Part shown: positions 1 to 12,908 of the stretch, in pieces
How positions within the stretch are numbered: the first letter of the stretch is position 1
Layout: every line of letters begins with the position of its first letter
Assembly: GCA_010645155.1 (NCBI GenBank)
Contig: JAAGOF010000070.1
Span: forward strand, 1,110,535-1,174,534
Length of the DNA: 64,000 nt
Direction of reading: 5' to 3'
Source: Tigriopus japonicus
Taxonomy: Eukaryota; Arthropoda; Copepoda; Harpacticoida; Harpacticidae
Translations under genes and position numbers: made by a program
Notes under the pieces: model-generated
Seen by the model: only the letters and a program-made list of their open reading frames with translations
Database searches by the model: none
What the model was told of the DNA's origin: nothing

Positions 1-242
1 TATATTACTAATGAGATGATACAAAGCATTGGATTCAAGAAGGACCTTGCCTACGCCGAAGACGAGTCATTTTAGTACACATAACCGTATTCAATAAGAG
101 GGTTTTTTTTCTCGCGAAATAAATCGAAATGCTAGCCGTTTCAGTACAGAAGAGAAGTTGGGTTTTGGTTGAGATTTGTCGTTGATGATGATGAGAGTCG
201 GTCGCATGGGAGTATTTGGACAAGTGAAGCAAAGCGGATCGT

Positions 243-3200
243 TTACGAAGTGGCATCGGCCAGCATGTGCTCTTGCACTTCTCGCACCATCAGAAGACGT
301 AAAAGCATCTTGTCCAATTGGTGGTTATTCAGTGGATTGCTACTGTACCAAACTGGACTGTCTGGGACACAAGATCGCTCGGGTTGAAGATAAAACATGT
401 CACTGCGGGTTTTGGTGCTCTCAGGGCTGAAATTCAGGAATAAGAGAGGCTAATTAGAGACAGGAAAAAGTTACAGTATGGGTAAAGTAATAAGACATCG
501 GTTAACGGTTTGGTATTTAGAGGAGCATTGATCAATTGTGGGCTTTGAGTGTTTCATATTCAGATCAGATCACGCTCATTCCTTAGAGTTTTGACGGATA
601 TTCTGGACCAACCAACTCGATCGATAGGCCAAAATTAAGTAATTATGTTACTTTACTATACTAAAGATGAAGAGAAAGCCAAAATTTGGTCTTGGATTCG
701 AGAAACGGAAAGGAAAGCAAACAGGCATCATAAAAAGGGGTTTGGAGAAAAGAATCTGACATTTTATGCATTGTATTTCGGCTGTGCTTGGGTATTCAAA
801 ATGATCATTTGCCTTTTTATATTCCCTATCAATTAAACAGGAATTTAAAGAAAAATATTTCCTGAGTGGACAAAATAGCGCTTAGTATTTCATCTTAAAG
901 ATGAAGAAGAGTCATGAGAAATAATTATACATGAATTTTTTATTTTTACCTAAGCAATGTCAAAGAATTTATGACTTTTGATCAGTGTTGTAACCTGATC
1001 TCGCACTCAAGTTCAATGACGGCTAGAAAATCTTTTTATCGCAAATAGCTACAACTCAATTTGTATTTAAGGGGTAGGTTTCAAAAAAATTGAAATTACT
1101 TACCATTTGGAAAGATAAAACTCGTAGAGTTTGACAGGACATCTCAATGGATTTTCAGTGTTCTCGTGTTGCTCATAGCATCGTCGATCGTCTTGTCGAA
1201 CGGCTATAATAACAATAAAACACCATTAAATGACATTCATTTTACAAAAAATGACTCTGCGTCTTCTTACTTTTGGAAGGCGGTGGATAATATCGGAGCA
1301 AGATGGTCTTTTGTTGCTGATTAGGCTTGGCCGGACTCTGCGTCTTCTTCCAATGCTTCATGATATGCGAGAACGACAGCTTCTTGTGCTGCTCCACTGT
1401 CTTGAGCATGAAATACTTGGTGTGAAAATAGATCATCGTGTTCAACAAAGTCTGCGGACTGTGCGCTCCCAACTGTTTGGACTCCCAAAGGTGTTCCTCT
1501 TCAATGCGGGTGACGAAATAGCCCAGCTCATTCACGGGCAATTTGAAGTCCTTGACCACCTCGTGCAAAGCCGAAGTGAACGGCTCGTAGTAAAAGTCCG
1601 TGAAGATGTTGTCGATGCGACCGTTTTCGAATAAATACTCTTGGATGCCCAAAGTGAGATAGAGGATGCTATCGGGTGCGTAGCCGTCTCCGTTGGGCTT
1701 CTTCACCTCTTTGACGAACATGCAGAGGGTGTAGTTGAGCTCGTCGGCTCTGAGTTTGAGGATATCCGTTTCGAAGGTCTTCATGTATTTGCCTTGAGCT
1801 CGAGCCTTTTCCAGTTCGGCATTCTTCTGGACAACCCAATGTTTCCAGGCGTTGACCCCATAGGTGAACTGCAACAAATAACCGTGGTTTAGAAATGTTT
1901 CAATGCAATCTTCATTGGGAGAAGCAAGCAGAATTTTTTACATATTGTAGAAGAGGTCACTTGCGTTTAGTCTTGATAATGGTAATCGAGGTATTTTTTA
2001 GTAGGTGTATTTTACGTGCTACAAGACTGTTGTTTCTCATAAAGGTTTCAAGTTGAATGATAGGCAGCGTAGCAATATAATCTTTTCTCAACTTCATGAT
2101 CGTGAGTTGATTTTTCATTGAGATATTTAAACAATTCCAAGGCAGACGTAGTAACTTAGGCTCGCAAATTGTGCTTAGCTCTTGCTCATAATAAGCCACC
2201 CCTTTGAGAACTCGTCTCATAATTCAAATAATTTATTATGAACTAATAATATAGAGTAAAATAATGCACTTGTTTTTCCGGAAAAATTGAAAAAATCAGA
2301 TTGTTTTGTAGAAAATATACTATTTTATACTTTGTTATTAGAAAATACAGTGAAATAAAATCTTGCGCTTTACTAATTTTTCTCGGAACTTGCAGAGACA
2401 CTGATCCTAAGTGGGACTAGTCACTTTTTTGCGCGCGAATCATTTACTTAAAGTAGAACAGGAACCACTGTACTTCAGGACGAATTTCAAAAATACACAC
2501 AGGGTCCGATCATTGTACTAAAATGTGAGGTATTTGCAACAAATATATTGTTCCGTTGAATTTCCAAGGTACTAATCGGACCTAATGCGTATTTTGAAAG
2601 TAATCCTGGCTTGAGCCATCCTTGAGTAGAAGTACCAACCCAAAAAGAAATAATTTGTTCATAAGTACATTCATGCTCCGAACTTCTTTTTTTTTTAAAT
2701 AAATCATGCAAAAATGTCAATGGCACCACTTCCAAATTTTCACCACTTTTCAACTTACCTTGAGATGATGCTTGGCATCCGGCCTTTCCTTAGGAGGCTG
2801 ATTCACGGGCGGGGCTTGAACGTCACTGCGAGCCTGTTTGGCATTACGCCCACCTCTGGAACGACTTCGCGATTGTCGTCGAGGTTGGGCGGGACGATTC
2901 ACGGGGGTGGTGCCGTCCCAAGGTTCTCCGGATTGCCAATCTCCGTCCTCACCATCTGCATGAAAAAAAAACGGGCATGGTGGTTAGTTTGATGTGGATG
3001 AATGAGGTGAGATTTGGAAACAGAGAGAGGCTCGAGATCAGAATGAGCATCGCTACTCGAAAACGAGTTGGTTTCAAAGCTCTTAGCCCAAGTTTGAGGA
3101 CAAACCCGACCGGGAGCTCAAATTTGGCTAATTTTCATCATTTAATCGATTGAGCTTGGAAGCATGTTCAATATATTAAAAGCGACTAAAAAAGCAAATC

Positions 3201-6200
3201 AAGTCTTGAATTTGCATTTTCAGCAAAGTCTCGTCTACGTTTTCTTGTTTATTTCAGGGATAGTTTATTATTGATTTTTTGGGGGTTGGTTGCGGATTTT
3301 CTACTACCGCTGCAAGGAATGTGATTCCCTAAAAACAACTAAATCATTAATATAATTTATACAATCAACATTTATACGAAATTTGATCCACCAACGAATT
3401 ACTGTTGGCAGATCTGTACAACCCTTGAATAGTGGGTTGATCAGGAATAGTATTTAAACATTTGTCCAATCCTGCCTTAAATGTTGTTAGAGGATCAGCT
3501 CCTACAAATTCCCGACGAAGACTAATGGGCAACAAATTGAACAATGAAGGAGCCCGATAAAGAAGAGAGGAGGACTTCATTCTTCGAACATTGTTTTGAT
3601 TTACTTTTGCAGAAAAATATATTGTTACTAAAGCCCTAATTGTCACTTTTTTACACCTATCTTGTTTTTTTATGCACTCATTAAACTTCTGTATTCAACT
3701 TCGAAAGATGTCTTTACATTAAAATGTAACAAATTTTTCGACCTCGCACTGTCTCTAAATAACCGACTGCTCTTCAGAGGCTTTTGAGGAAATATGAATC
3801 TTGTTCAAAGCCCAAAAATGTCCAATCATAAGATATATCAAGCATGTTTCCTCACCTCTGGTTTGAGAATATCTCCTCTTTTGTCCGCCGGGAGCGCCTC
3901 TGAAACCCGGGGTTGTCCTGCCGCCCGATGCTCCGCCTCCAACGCCCCCTGGTCGCATCATGGGTGGACCCGGAGACACGGCCGGATCCGGTGTGACCAA
4001 AGGCAACGGCTTCGGTACGATCTTCCCACCTTGGATCTCGTTCTCAAAGTCTTCTTGAGGCTCAATGGCCGCTTGATGTCGACGAGGAGGAGCGTCATCC
4101 TGATCGTAATCTCCATCCTCACTGTCATCGCCAATGGAATCATCGGACATGTCTTCGTCGTCCTTCTTATCCACCAAAGTTCCAGCCATGGCCAAAAGTT
4201 CGGCTTCAAATGGATCCGCGGGCAGTTTGGATCGGATCTTCTTGATCTGTTTGAGGATGCCTCTCGTGGATCTGCGGGTGGTGGGGATGAAAACGGGCAC
4301 AGGTACGGGCAGAGGAATGGGAATGGGCACCGGATACGGTGTGGTGTACATATGCATTGGTATCGGCATATACATGGGACATGCCATGGGCAAGATAGCC
4401 GGATAGTCGGGACCTTCCGTCTGTGTTGACTTATGGCATGGATGTGGTCGACACGAAATGCCTTTGGTCTGCATAAACGGCTTGGTCAGAGTGCCTTTGT
4501 TCTTCATGATTTTGGGCTCGGGTTGATGGACCATGGTTTCCTTGACCTGAAACCAAAGAGACTTGTCTGTACTCCAAGCTAAGAAGACAACGTTAAAATC
4601 AAACCAAAACTTAAGATCACTACTGAATACACACGACGCAAATCTAGTAAATGGAACCAAAAAAAGCGGGAGAGAGAAACCAGGGGTGCGGGCACTATTC
4701 AAAGATATAGAGGGGGTGGATGGATGAGTGTTATTTTTACCACTTCACGGATGGTTTGCGTTTGAATGGTGGGCATTGGGAGCTGGCTGGTAGGAATGGG
4801 CATGGTTGGCAATCGATCGGGTTGAGCTGGCAGATCCCCGGCTCCGGCCAAACTGGACACGGACTGAATCACCGGCATTTCTTCATCTGTACTGCCCATG
4901 GATCTGGTGCCCTTATTGGCACCACCACCCGCATGATTGAGCTCCTTGAGCTCTTGGGGTCGAGTGGCCGACAAATGGAGTCGCATACAGTTGATCGAGC
5001 AATACATACAGTGGCGATCATGGGTGGACCAATGCTCGATCATGTCGAAATTGTACTTCTTCACCTTGCACCATTGGCAAGGCACGATCTTGCGGTTCTT
5101 CATCACGAACACGTTTTGGCACGCGATCGAACAAAAGCGTTTGCTTTGGCCGTCATAGTAGATGACAAAGTTGTTCTGCTTCAAATCATGGGGTTTCTCG
5201 CACAATTGGCACTCGATCGTGTCGAGATGACGGGCAAATTTGAAGGACGAAAAGCAAGTTTTCTCGCAAAAAGACAAGAGTTCAGATCCTTGGACCAGTT
5301 CCACTTGGACCTCTTTCTCGGTGTCGCAGACTTTGCACTTGGCAATCCTGGTTGGAGGCGTTTTCCCTTGGTTGATGACCTCATATTGAGTGAGACAAGC
5401 TTGATCGCAGAAGTCTTTGAACTGATTCTTATCGCCGATGGGCGCGAGGAAACCTTGAGCGCTGGAAATGTCCTTTTGACAGTAGAAACACACTTTGAGA
5501 CTCTTCTTGTGCTCGTCCAAACACGTGTTCGAACAAAACTGCTTGATTTCGGCGCCAAATCGCACGCAATATTTGCCCAAAGAGCTGGTTTGAACGTACT
5601 TTCGACATTTGGAACAATGACTCAAGCATTGCTGATGGTTACCTGAGGAAAAACAATAAATCACAACGTTAATAGGTCTCTAATCAAGGATGAAACGGGA
5701 TTTCGTCAAGGATCCGCTACTTACTCATGCAGTCTAGACTGCAAAATTGCATGGTTTCCCAAATCAAAGGGGCAAAGGTGTCGTGATTGGGTCGCCCACA
5801 TTGTTCACACGTGGGTTTGGCACCCATGGCCGCCACGGGTGTATCATCAGTGATGCCATTGCTGCCTAAATCGGCAAATCGCGCCAGTTTCAAAACGGGC
5901 TTGTTCGTGATTTCGTCGTCTTCGGTGATATCCACTACATCGTCGTGGGTGTCCATGTCTTGCGTGGTGGGTGGCACTTCGGCAATATTATCGCTATCCA
6001 GCGTGTCACCCTTGTCAGAATCGGCCAAGGCCTCGGTGGGAGTATCGGAAATGTCTTGAAGCCCCTCATCCACTGAAGTCTAAATGGAACCCCTAGAGTC
6101 AGAAACGACGAGTAACGCGACTTAAACACTAGACACTCACCTTTGGATTCGACGCCTTGGTCGGACTGGGCGTGGTTGGATCCAATTTCACGGGTAAAGG

Positions 6201-7202
6201 AGACTTAGCGGGTGACAGAGCCTCCAAAGATTTGGATGTCGGGTCATTATTTGGAGTGGGAGATTTGGCGGTTGAGGGCTTTTCCGGAGATTTGGCCGAC
6301 ACGGGCTCTTCCGAGGCTTTTTCGGATGATTTTTCTTCGGAATCTTTCTCGAGTAATTTTTCTTCCGGTTCTTCTGCGACCGATTTTTCTTCCGAATCTT
6401 TTTCGGTTGATTTTTCTTTGGAATTTTTCTCCAATGTTTTTACTTCCGATTCTTGTGCTGCCGATTTTTCTTGGGAATCTTTTTCTGTTGATTTTTCTTG
6501 GGAATCTTTTCCTCTTGATTTTTCTTCGGATTCTTTTTCGGTTAATTTTTCTTCGGATTCTTTTTCCGTTGATTTTTCAGCGGAATCTTTTTCGGTCGAT
6601 TTTTCTTCCGATTCTTTTTCGGATGATTTTTCTTCGGAATCTCGCTCCATCGGTTGTTCATTGGAATCTCGTTCCGTCAATCTTCCTTTCACATCTTTCT
6701 CGGACAATAACGCTTCAGAATCTCTCTCAGGTGATTCATCTTCCAACTTATCCTCGGTTATTGACTCCTGGACTGACTTCTCGGATGGGGTTCCTTCCGC
6801 ATCTTTTGGGGGTAATACCTCTTCCAGATTTTTTCCTTCGCCCCGAGTCTCGACAAAATCACTCCCTTTGGATTGAACATTCGGTTCATCGTCCTCCTTC
6901 TCAACATTAGACTCGATGGATTCTTTCTCGGCCGAGGTTTCTCGCTCGATTATCGGTTTATCCGCTTTAACCTCCGCCTCATCCCGCTTAGGTTCAGGGA
7001 CCGCCTCCATGGCCACATCGGCCGCGGATGCCATCGTCGTGTCCGTTTTCGGCGGGTCTGCTTTCGTCACGGCATTGACGGCGGCGGTTGGGGTTGAATC
7101 CGTGTCCATGGGCGTGGATTCTCCCGCATCCGATGATGGGTCCGCGTTGACGAGGGCGGTGGGATCGTCCTCAGATCCGGTGGGCGAGGGATCCGTGTCC
7201 AT
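243..7202 (-). CDS. woc: MYM-type zinc finger protein, woc/ZMYM2-3-4 family (complete, 8 coding exons)
   Basis: Nuclear zinc-finger protein; fly woc and vertebrate ZMYM2/3/4 act in chromatin and transcription complexes (family knowledge). Exons by splice sites: 7202-6141, 6079-5725, 5642-4741, 4546-3856, 2955-2759, 1868-1271, 1203-1104, 426-243. Phases agree at every junction and give 1362 aa ending in TAA. Residues 1-354 are acidic, with a 9-residue EK/DS-rich repeat (about 165-305). Six MYM fingers (CxxC ... CxxxC) run from about residue 445 to 705, starting CEQC, CSKC, CFYC, CKVC, CQLC and CQWC. A Pro/Met/Val segment with PVPVPVFIP, typical of ZMYM proteins, follows. The C-terminus is the ZMYM/QRICH1-type DUF3504 region ([11 protein letters not shown] ... 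[19 protein letters not shown] ... CPES). The ATG at 7202 is the first in frame after an upstream stop in the 5' exon. The symbol follows the fly orthologue and is inferred. Confidence 0.9.
2455..2680. repeat. Palindromic MITE-like repeat, copy 1
   Basis: Contains a hairpin of about 108 bp (2489-2596). Its arms read AAATACACACAGGGTCCGAT and the diverged complement. The flanking sequence (GGACGAATTTC on one side, AAGTAATCCTGGCTTGAGCC on the other) also matches the copy near 44.2-44.4 kb in inverted orientation. It lies in a woc intron. Confidence 0.7.
3270..3600 (-). mobile_element. 3' fragment of non-LTR retrotransposon (family A)
   Basis: Encodes the same C-terminus as the longer element at 60.1-62.2 kb ([18 protein letters not shown] ... 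[14 protein letters not shown]), followed by the same 3' UTR motif around a GGAATNNNATTCC palindrome. It is a 5'-truncated copy, as is usual for LINEs, inside an intron of the woc-like gene and in the same orientation as that gene. Confidence 0.85.
6290..6710 (-). repeat. 27-bp coding minisatellite in woc exon
   Basis: About fourteen imperfect 27-bp units encode nine-residue units of the form EKxSxEKSx. The units remain in frame although individual codons vary, so the array is translated. It forms a long, charged and presumably disordered or coiled segment ahead of the zinc fingers. Confidence 0.8.
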
Positions 7203-7218
7203 GAGTGCGGCAACCAAG

Positions 7219-7308
7219 CTAAAAAGCGACCGAGAACGAGGATTGAATCGACTTTGAACCGTGATTTAACGGAGTTGAAGGTGAAGCTCGGTCAAGAGAG
7301 GAACTTAC
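7219..7308 (-). other. 5'-UTR intron of the woc-like gene
   Basis: A consensus donor GTAAGT begins at 7308 and a pyrimidine-rich acceptor ending TTTTTAG lies just above the coding exon, which starts at 7218. The exon upstream of 7309 has a TGA in the frame of the first ATG, so it is read as 5' UTR. Its 5' end was not located; CpG-containing sequence extends to about 7600. Confidence 0.6.
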
Positions 7309-7599
7309 CTCGCCGGATTTGAGTCCAGTAGGTGGCGGTCACGGTTGGGTCGTCGAAGAGCGGGTGTTGGGTGGCGGCGTTCAACGGCTAGAGGTCACTC
7401 ACTCACTCACTGGCACACGCACGCCCAAGATACAATGCCGCAAAAGAAGGAGGGAGACGCGCCCAGGGTGACCGATGAAAACGGGGGCGAGTGCTGGATT
7501 AGGGATAGGTTCCGGGCTCGCGCACTCGGGAAATCCCGGCAAAAATTGAATACGAGGTCAGGGGAAAGGACTTCTAGAAATTAGTACTTGGAGTAAGCT

Positions 7600-9646
7600 G
7601 CCATGGTTTTGCTCAATCGCGAAAGGGCGTGTTTGAATAGGTAAGGACGACGCGTTAGAATGTGAAAATGACTGAGATTTTTGACTCTGTACCGGTGTGT
7701 TTGATATCTGAGTGCCCAATTTTTTGAAGACGGATGGTGAATTGTGACAAAGTGATGTTCAGTTGCGACCGGAAAAAAATTAGAAAATTCGAAGGACTTG
7801 TGTTTGCTAAACATTTTGTTTCATTGCGTAATTGATTCCATCAATAGTAGTCCTTTGGATGTGCGTTCAAATTTTTTCTTCATAAAGAGTCATGTTCTCC
7901 TAGCAAGTGTTTCCCCCCCATTATGATAAGCACACTAAAGACAAAAATGTTACGTTTCAAAATTATTCTTGATTATTTTAAGGACTCTAATGTGTGACAC
8001 TGGTCCAGTAAATAACGCTTGACTGGGAGGTCCTGTACATGTGCAGGCCCCAGAATTGCACTCTAACACAAAAACTTGAACTTTTTATATTTCTTGATAG
8101 GTACTGGACACAGTGGAACGTTTTCTTTATCTTAAAGCTTTCAGGACTCCGCATGTACAAGGCCTCCCAAAAGTATACCAAGTGAAATGGTTTTCATTGA
8201 GATAAATATCTAAAACACAAGTTTAATTCTCAGGATAAGTTCCAAAAAATACAGACGTACTTTTCATGGGCAATCAACACGAACGGTTTTGTGGCTAAAT
8301 CTGCGTTTGTTCTAGTTACAAACTCCAATCTGACACCAAAACAAATTGACAAAAAAAACTTTACATTATTTTCATTCACAACAGAGTATTCTTGGACCAT
8401 CCTAAAAGACATAATTTCATTTCCCGTTGAATTGAATGATTTTAAGGCATTCCTTGGTACACAAAAGCTCGAGCTTCCTAGATTCGCTTCGATTTGCGAG
8501 GGTGGACCACCCTCCAGTGTGGATTATATTATTAGTAAGTGAATGAAAAGTCCCGAAAATATAGTGATTTCTGCCATTACAATTGATAAAGATGCAATCA
8601 GGGGGGCTTGATTTTTTTGCGGCCCATCCAAATTTCTTTTTTAAGAATGAAAAATGATAACTCTCAGAAAATGAATTCCCTTACATTTTAGTCACCTTTG
8701 TCCTACTGCGGATTACAGCGGCGGTTTCCCAACAAAATCAGTTTTCACGGAACCTATCTTTAAGCCTGAAAATATTCAATTCTTTCAATCTTCTATTGTT
8801 GTATGTTAGAAAATGTTTCTGGATGGAGCTTCATGCAAATATTACGGATGTTTGAAAGGCTCTTTGAAAAGTAAAATAATCCCAGAATTGAGCAAGTTAG
8901 CGTTTCCTTTTTTATATGCATCTGAGTGTTCTTTTGAAATATTGAGATTATTTTTCCATCAAACAAAAAATATATGAACTGAAGTGAATTAAACTAAAAC
9001 TTTTTCTTCGCTACCATGTTCGAAAACAAATCATTCAAATCAATACAATATCATCAATTCAATAAAAAGAATTGGGGGACATTTGGTCTCCTCTCTTAAG
9101 GAAGGTTCCCATTGATAGTGCCAAAATGCATAGTAATACTTAACAAACCCAAAAATATCCATCACCATTGAAATTAAAATGTTTTTCCCGTCCTTCTCAA
9201 CCCAATTCCATGATCTGTGGCTTTCATAAAATTGGAGTTTGGCTTTGGTTTCAGGGTCGAATTCCACAAAACAAGAGGCCATTTGGCCATTTTGAGAAGG
9301 CTGTAGGGCTGCCAAAATTACTTAAAAACTACCAAATTTCCAATTTATTCTCTTCTCTCAACAAGTTAAATCCTAGCATTACGTCACCAAAATAAAGTAC
9401 ATTTTGAAACAAATAAATAATTTGGTCTTAAACATTCATTGTTTGTCTTGAACTATCACTACTGAAGAAATGGACTCTTTATGGCCTAAATCTAGACAAC
9501 CTGTGATAACCCTGCGTTGCCACTACATTGGCCAAATTCTCGAGTTACGACAGGTAATGCATACAATCTTCCGAGCTAAAACTTCCATTATTTTCCCTTT
9601 TCAATCGTAAATCCCACCTGTTTCAGATATCATCTGATCTGCCATC
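7600..9646. other. Intergenic region between divergent woc-like gene and SDHD
   Basis: No gene recognised. Short ORFs here (for example 8291-8542 and 9040-9315) have no recognisable domain. The region must hold the upstream control sequences of both genes, but I see no clear TATA box. Confidence 0.5.
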
Positions 9647-11270
9647 ATGCTGTCCTTGTCCTTGGCCCGTCGGCTTCAAACCAGTGGTCTTCAAAAGGCC
9701 CTCACGAGTTTGTCTGTTCAACCTCGATCAGCCACCTTCTCTAGTTTGGGCCGATCTCAGGCCAAGTTTGGGGCCGTTCAGGCAGCCCAAACTAATTGGT
9801 CGGGTTTGATCGTGCCTCAGCAATCTTTTCAAACAAGTTCGAGTTTGAAAAGCTCGGCGGATCATGTCAAGTTGTGGACGGCTGAGCGATTGGTGTCTTT
9901 GGCACAAATTCCGGGCTTCATTTTGCCCTTGATGATCACGAATCCGGTGACGGATGCCATCTTCTGTACTCTTTTGGTGCTTCACTCACATTGGGGTACG
10001 TGAAGGACTTGAAGGTTTTTGGTAGGGCCCGGAAAAATATTTGCACAAAGTGACAAAGTATCCAATATATATTTTCTTCAAAAGGCCAAAATATTTGGAC
10101 AAAAGCCGGATATTTAAGAAATATTTTTTTGACAAGGCCCTTATTGGATATTTTTGCCTGTGTGCACCGATTTTCCTAATTTGTTTCTGGTGACTTTGAT
10201 GCATTTGGCCGTTTTTGGAGGCCTACTTGAATGTAATTAATTCAAAAATGCAATTTTCAATTTGCCTCAATAGATGGCGCAGTTTTTTTTCGTGTATGAC
10301 AGTTATTTTGTTTGTGTATGTCAAATTTCATGACAAATGCCATTTTATAGAGGTTTTTTTTGTATTTTGGGTTCATTTTTGGTAAGCCCTATTGAGCATT
10401 GGTCGTTCATTGATTTTCCTCAATTTTGCCTCAAATGTTTTTTCAGACTCAAATATTCCAGAAAATTTATTTTTCCTTGAAAAAGCCAAAATATTTAAAA
10501 AAAATAAGGAAAAACGGATAAATATTTTTAAAATTTCCGGGCCCTAGTTATTAGTTTGGTGATGAGTGACCCTAGATTGCGTTAAGACACAGATGTCACG
10601 TAGTATTAGTTGGCTATTGCCTGGGAGGAAATTAGATGAGCAGTAGGGACTTGTATGCTTATGTGGGCCAAACTTCTGAAAAGAAAAATTATGATTATGT
10701 TGAGGTTTGTTCAGCTTTCGGGTTATTACAACAGTGTAGAAGCCAAGGCTAAAAGACACATCCTTTTTTAACTTGTTCCTCTCAGTGTAGATTGCTTTTT
10801 TAACTTGTTCCTCTCAGTGTACATTGCTTTTTTAACTTTACTTTTTGCCATTTCTAGACGCAATTGTGAATCCAAATTTTTCCAATGCTGGTTTCGTCTT
10901 GTGTCACAATGACAAAAAAAATCTGAGGCAATTTTGAACAAAGAGTACTTGAGAGGGGAGGAGGTCTTCAATGCAAAGATGTTTTTGTGTTTTATATGAA
11001 AATGATGTTTCCCACAATGCTAAATATTCATGGTTCTTTCTTCGCTTTTTTCAGTTTTAAATCATCACGTATCATATGTTCCTTACAGGTATTGAAGCAA
11101 TTGTGGTAGATTACATCCGACCGAGTTTGTTTGGTGGCAAAACTCTCATCCCAAATATTGCCCAAGGTCTAGTTTGGGTTTTTTCGGCTGTCACTTTGGG
11201 CGCCTTGTACTACTTCAACTACACGGATGTGGGAGTGGTGAATGCCATCAAGATGCTGTGGACATTGTAA
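9647..11270 (+). CDS. SDHD: Succinate dehydrogenase [ubiquinone] cytochrome b small subunit, mitochondrial
   Basis: Membrane-anchor subunit of complex II in the mitochondrial inner membrane; it helps bind heme b and ubiquinone (family knowledge). Two exons, 9647-9995 and 11089-11270, join in phase 1 to give 176 aa. The N-terminus (MLSLSLARRLQTSG) is Arg/Ser-rich without acidic residues, as expected of an import presequence. The mature part has three membrane segments. The join restores the conserved LHSHWG-IE segment with the heme-region His, followed by VVDY, the conserved Asp-Tyr of the quinone site, and ends in FNYTDVGVVNAIKMLWTL, very like other animal SDHD C-termini. Length is slightly above the usual ~160. 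The intron (9996-11088) carries a hAT-like MITE. AATAAA signals follow at 11302 and 11318. Confidence 0.95.
10023..10546 (+). mobile_element. hAT-like MITE, family H1, in SDHD intron
   Basis: Starts TAGGGCCCGGAAAAATATTT and ends with the imperfect complement finishing CCGGGCCCTA. The 8-bp flanks GTTTTTGG and GTTATTAG match at 6 of 8 positions, consistent with an old hAT target-site duplication. No coding capacity. A second copy in opposite orientation lies at 37367-37912. Confidence 0.8.
10765..10840. repeat. Short tandem repeat, about 32 bp, 2-3 units
   Basis: The phrase AACTTGTTCCTCTCAGTGTA followed by G/CATTGC and a T-run occurs twice with 32-bp spacing. A third, partial unit follows. Located in the SDHD intron. 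Confidence 0.75.
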
Positions 11271-11301
11271 TAATTAGAGCAAACACAAGATATAACTACC
11301 A

Positions 11302-11323
11302 AATAAATTTCTTTTTGAATAAA
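11302..11323 (+). terminator. Poly(A) signals of SDHD
   Basis: Two AATAAA hexamers at 11302-11307 and 11318-11323, 32-53 bp after the SDHD stop codon. Confidence 0.75.
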
Positions 11324-12281
11324 GGTGACTAAGAATATGGTCCAATAATAATATTGTTCATTGTTGTTGATTTCCACTCAGAACATATAAGGTGTATGAT
11401 TGAATATAGGGTAGAATTAGGTATAGGTTAAAAAAGAATAAAAATTTAGATAAAGGCTTGAAAAAGTAAACTAATAGGACGAGCTCAAAACAAAGCGATA
11501 GCACAAGTCATGGCCATATCTAATCCCTTTAAGAAAACTATGCCAATAATGCATGGACGCTTTTCATATGCAAAACCGAGCCCATCACAACCGAACTGGC
11601 AAGGTTAGTGTCCAACAGTGTTAGGAACCTGACGGTCTGACCATTCCGGAGGCCATGGCCGGACATATGATTTCATTCCCGGTCAAGGACTTAGCAACAC
11701 CCCATTGCAGGGCACTTGTAACGAAATTACAAGTAACCATAGAGGACTGAAGTAACGAAAGTACAGTAGGTCATTCCTTTTTTCGAAAAAGTAATTATAA
11801 TGTCATCACTCTTTAAATATACTGTAATTGTAACGACTCAAAAACACAAAAAAGACTCGTTACTCGTTCCTTTTCCCATTGCACTAGTTATTATTATCTT
11901 TCTTATGGTGAACTTGCACGAGCAACTTTTCAAAAAACTTCGAATTCAAAGAACCTCCTTCTCCTTTTTATTCCTCAAAACAAAGTCTCCTTTTTATCTG
12001 CGCCTGGTTCATCAAAATGTAGTGGTTTTGCATTGATTTCCCACATATACAGTATATTCCTACTGGTTTAAGGGTAGGGAAATTTTCAATTTTGACCCAA
12101 ACGGCATTATTTTTTCATTTCAAAAGCCAACTTTTTCCAAGCATGTTTTGATAAATTGGCCTCATAAGTACGGCCTTCAATGGCTACTTTTACTTCATTT
12201 TGAACATGTACCAGGTATATTCAAACATAGAGTTTCGCAACTTTCTTAAAAAATCTTATGCATATTTTTACCTTACCAAAC

Positions 12282-12628
12282 TAGTGATGGACCGAAAGGG
12301 TTCATAACCGAAACCAAAAGTTTCGGCCGAAAGAGGGCTTAACCGAAACCGAAACCAAAACCGAAAGTAGCTGACTACAAAATTGTATAAATGCAAAATC
12401 CACCTTGAAAATTAAATTGCTCATGTGTTCGATGTGGGGTATTCACAAATTTTGAAAACTCGGGAAATTTGAATTTCAGAGGTTTTTGGACGAAAAGTTT
12501 TTCGATTATGTTGTCAAACTCCATCCTTTATAGTACATGTCTGCTTTTTGGTTTCGGTAGGCATAACCGAAACCGAAACCGAAATTTGGGCCGTAATTTC
12601 GGCCGAAAGCGCTTTTGGTCCATCACTA
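12282..12628 (+). mobile_element. hAT-like MITE, family H2, copy 1
   Basis: Termini TAGTGATGGACCGAAA and TTTGGTCCATCACTA. Subterminal arrays of ACCGAAACC motifs occur at both ends and GGCCGAAA motifs lie inside. The flanks are similar (CCTTACCAAAC and CCTTTAACCAAAC) but not an exact 8-bp duplication. Confidence 0.75.
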
Positions 12629-12908
12629 CCTTTAACCAAACCTTAAGCCAAAATGCAGGCCTTTGCAAGTGTTTTGAGAAAATTGGCACAAAAAATAAGA
12701 GCCAAAATTGAAGTCCCCAAACACGAAATCCGACGGATTTATGTCAACAATGTCATCACAAGGTTTTTAAGACTTTTAAGAAATATCAGGTGTCTGTTTA
12801 ACTACTTCTTTAGACCTTTGAAATTTTGATCGACTGATATTTTAATTCTAATCTAATCTAAATCTATTTTTATAGAAAAATGAAGAAATCAAATACCAGG
12901 GTTCCAAG

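Noticed and set aside
176..430. 84-aa plus-strand Cys-containing ORF, looks like a small secreted peptide
   Set aside because: It is antisense to the last coding exon of the woc-like gene, whose CPES ... CVPDSPVWY sequence is convincing.
645..836. 63-aa plus-strand ORF with a hydrophobic end
   Set aside because: Lies in a woc intron, short, without promoter, splice or domain support.
4720..5646. Plus-strand 308-aa ORF over the MYM exons
   Set aside because: Antisense shadow of the zinc-finger exon; no domain, and the minus strand shows clear MYM motifs with consistent splice phases.
6157..6910. Plus-strand Ser/Phe/Asp-rich ORFs of 230-239 aa
   Set aside because: Antisense of the 27-bp coding minisatellite; repetition keeps several frames open.
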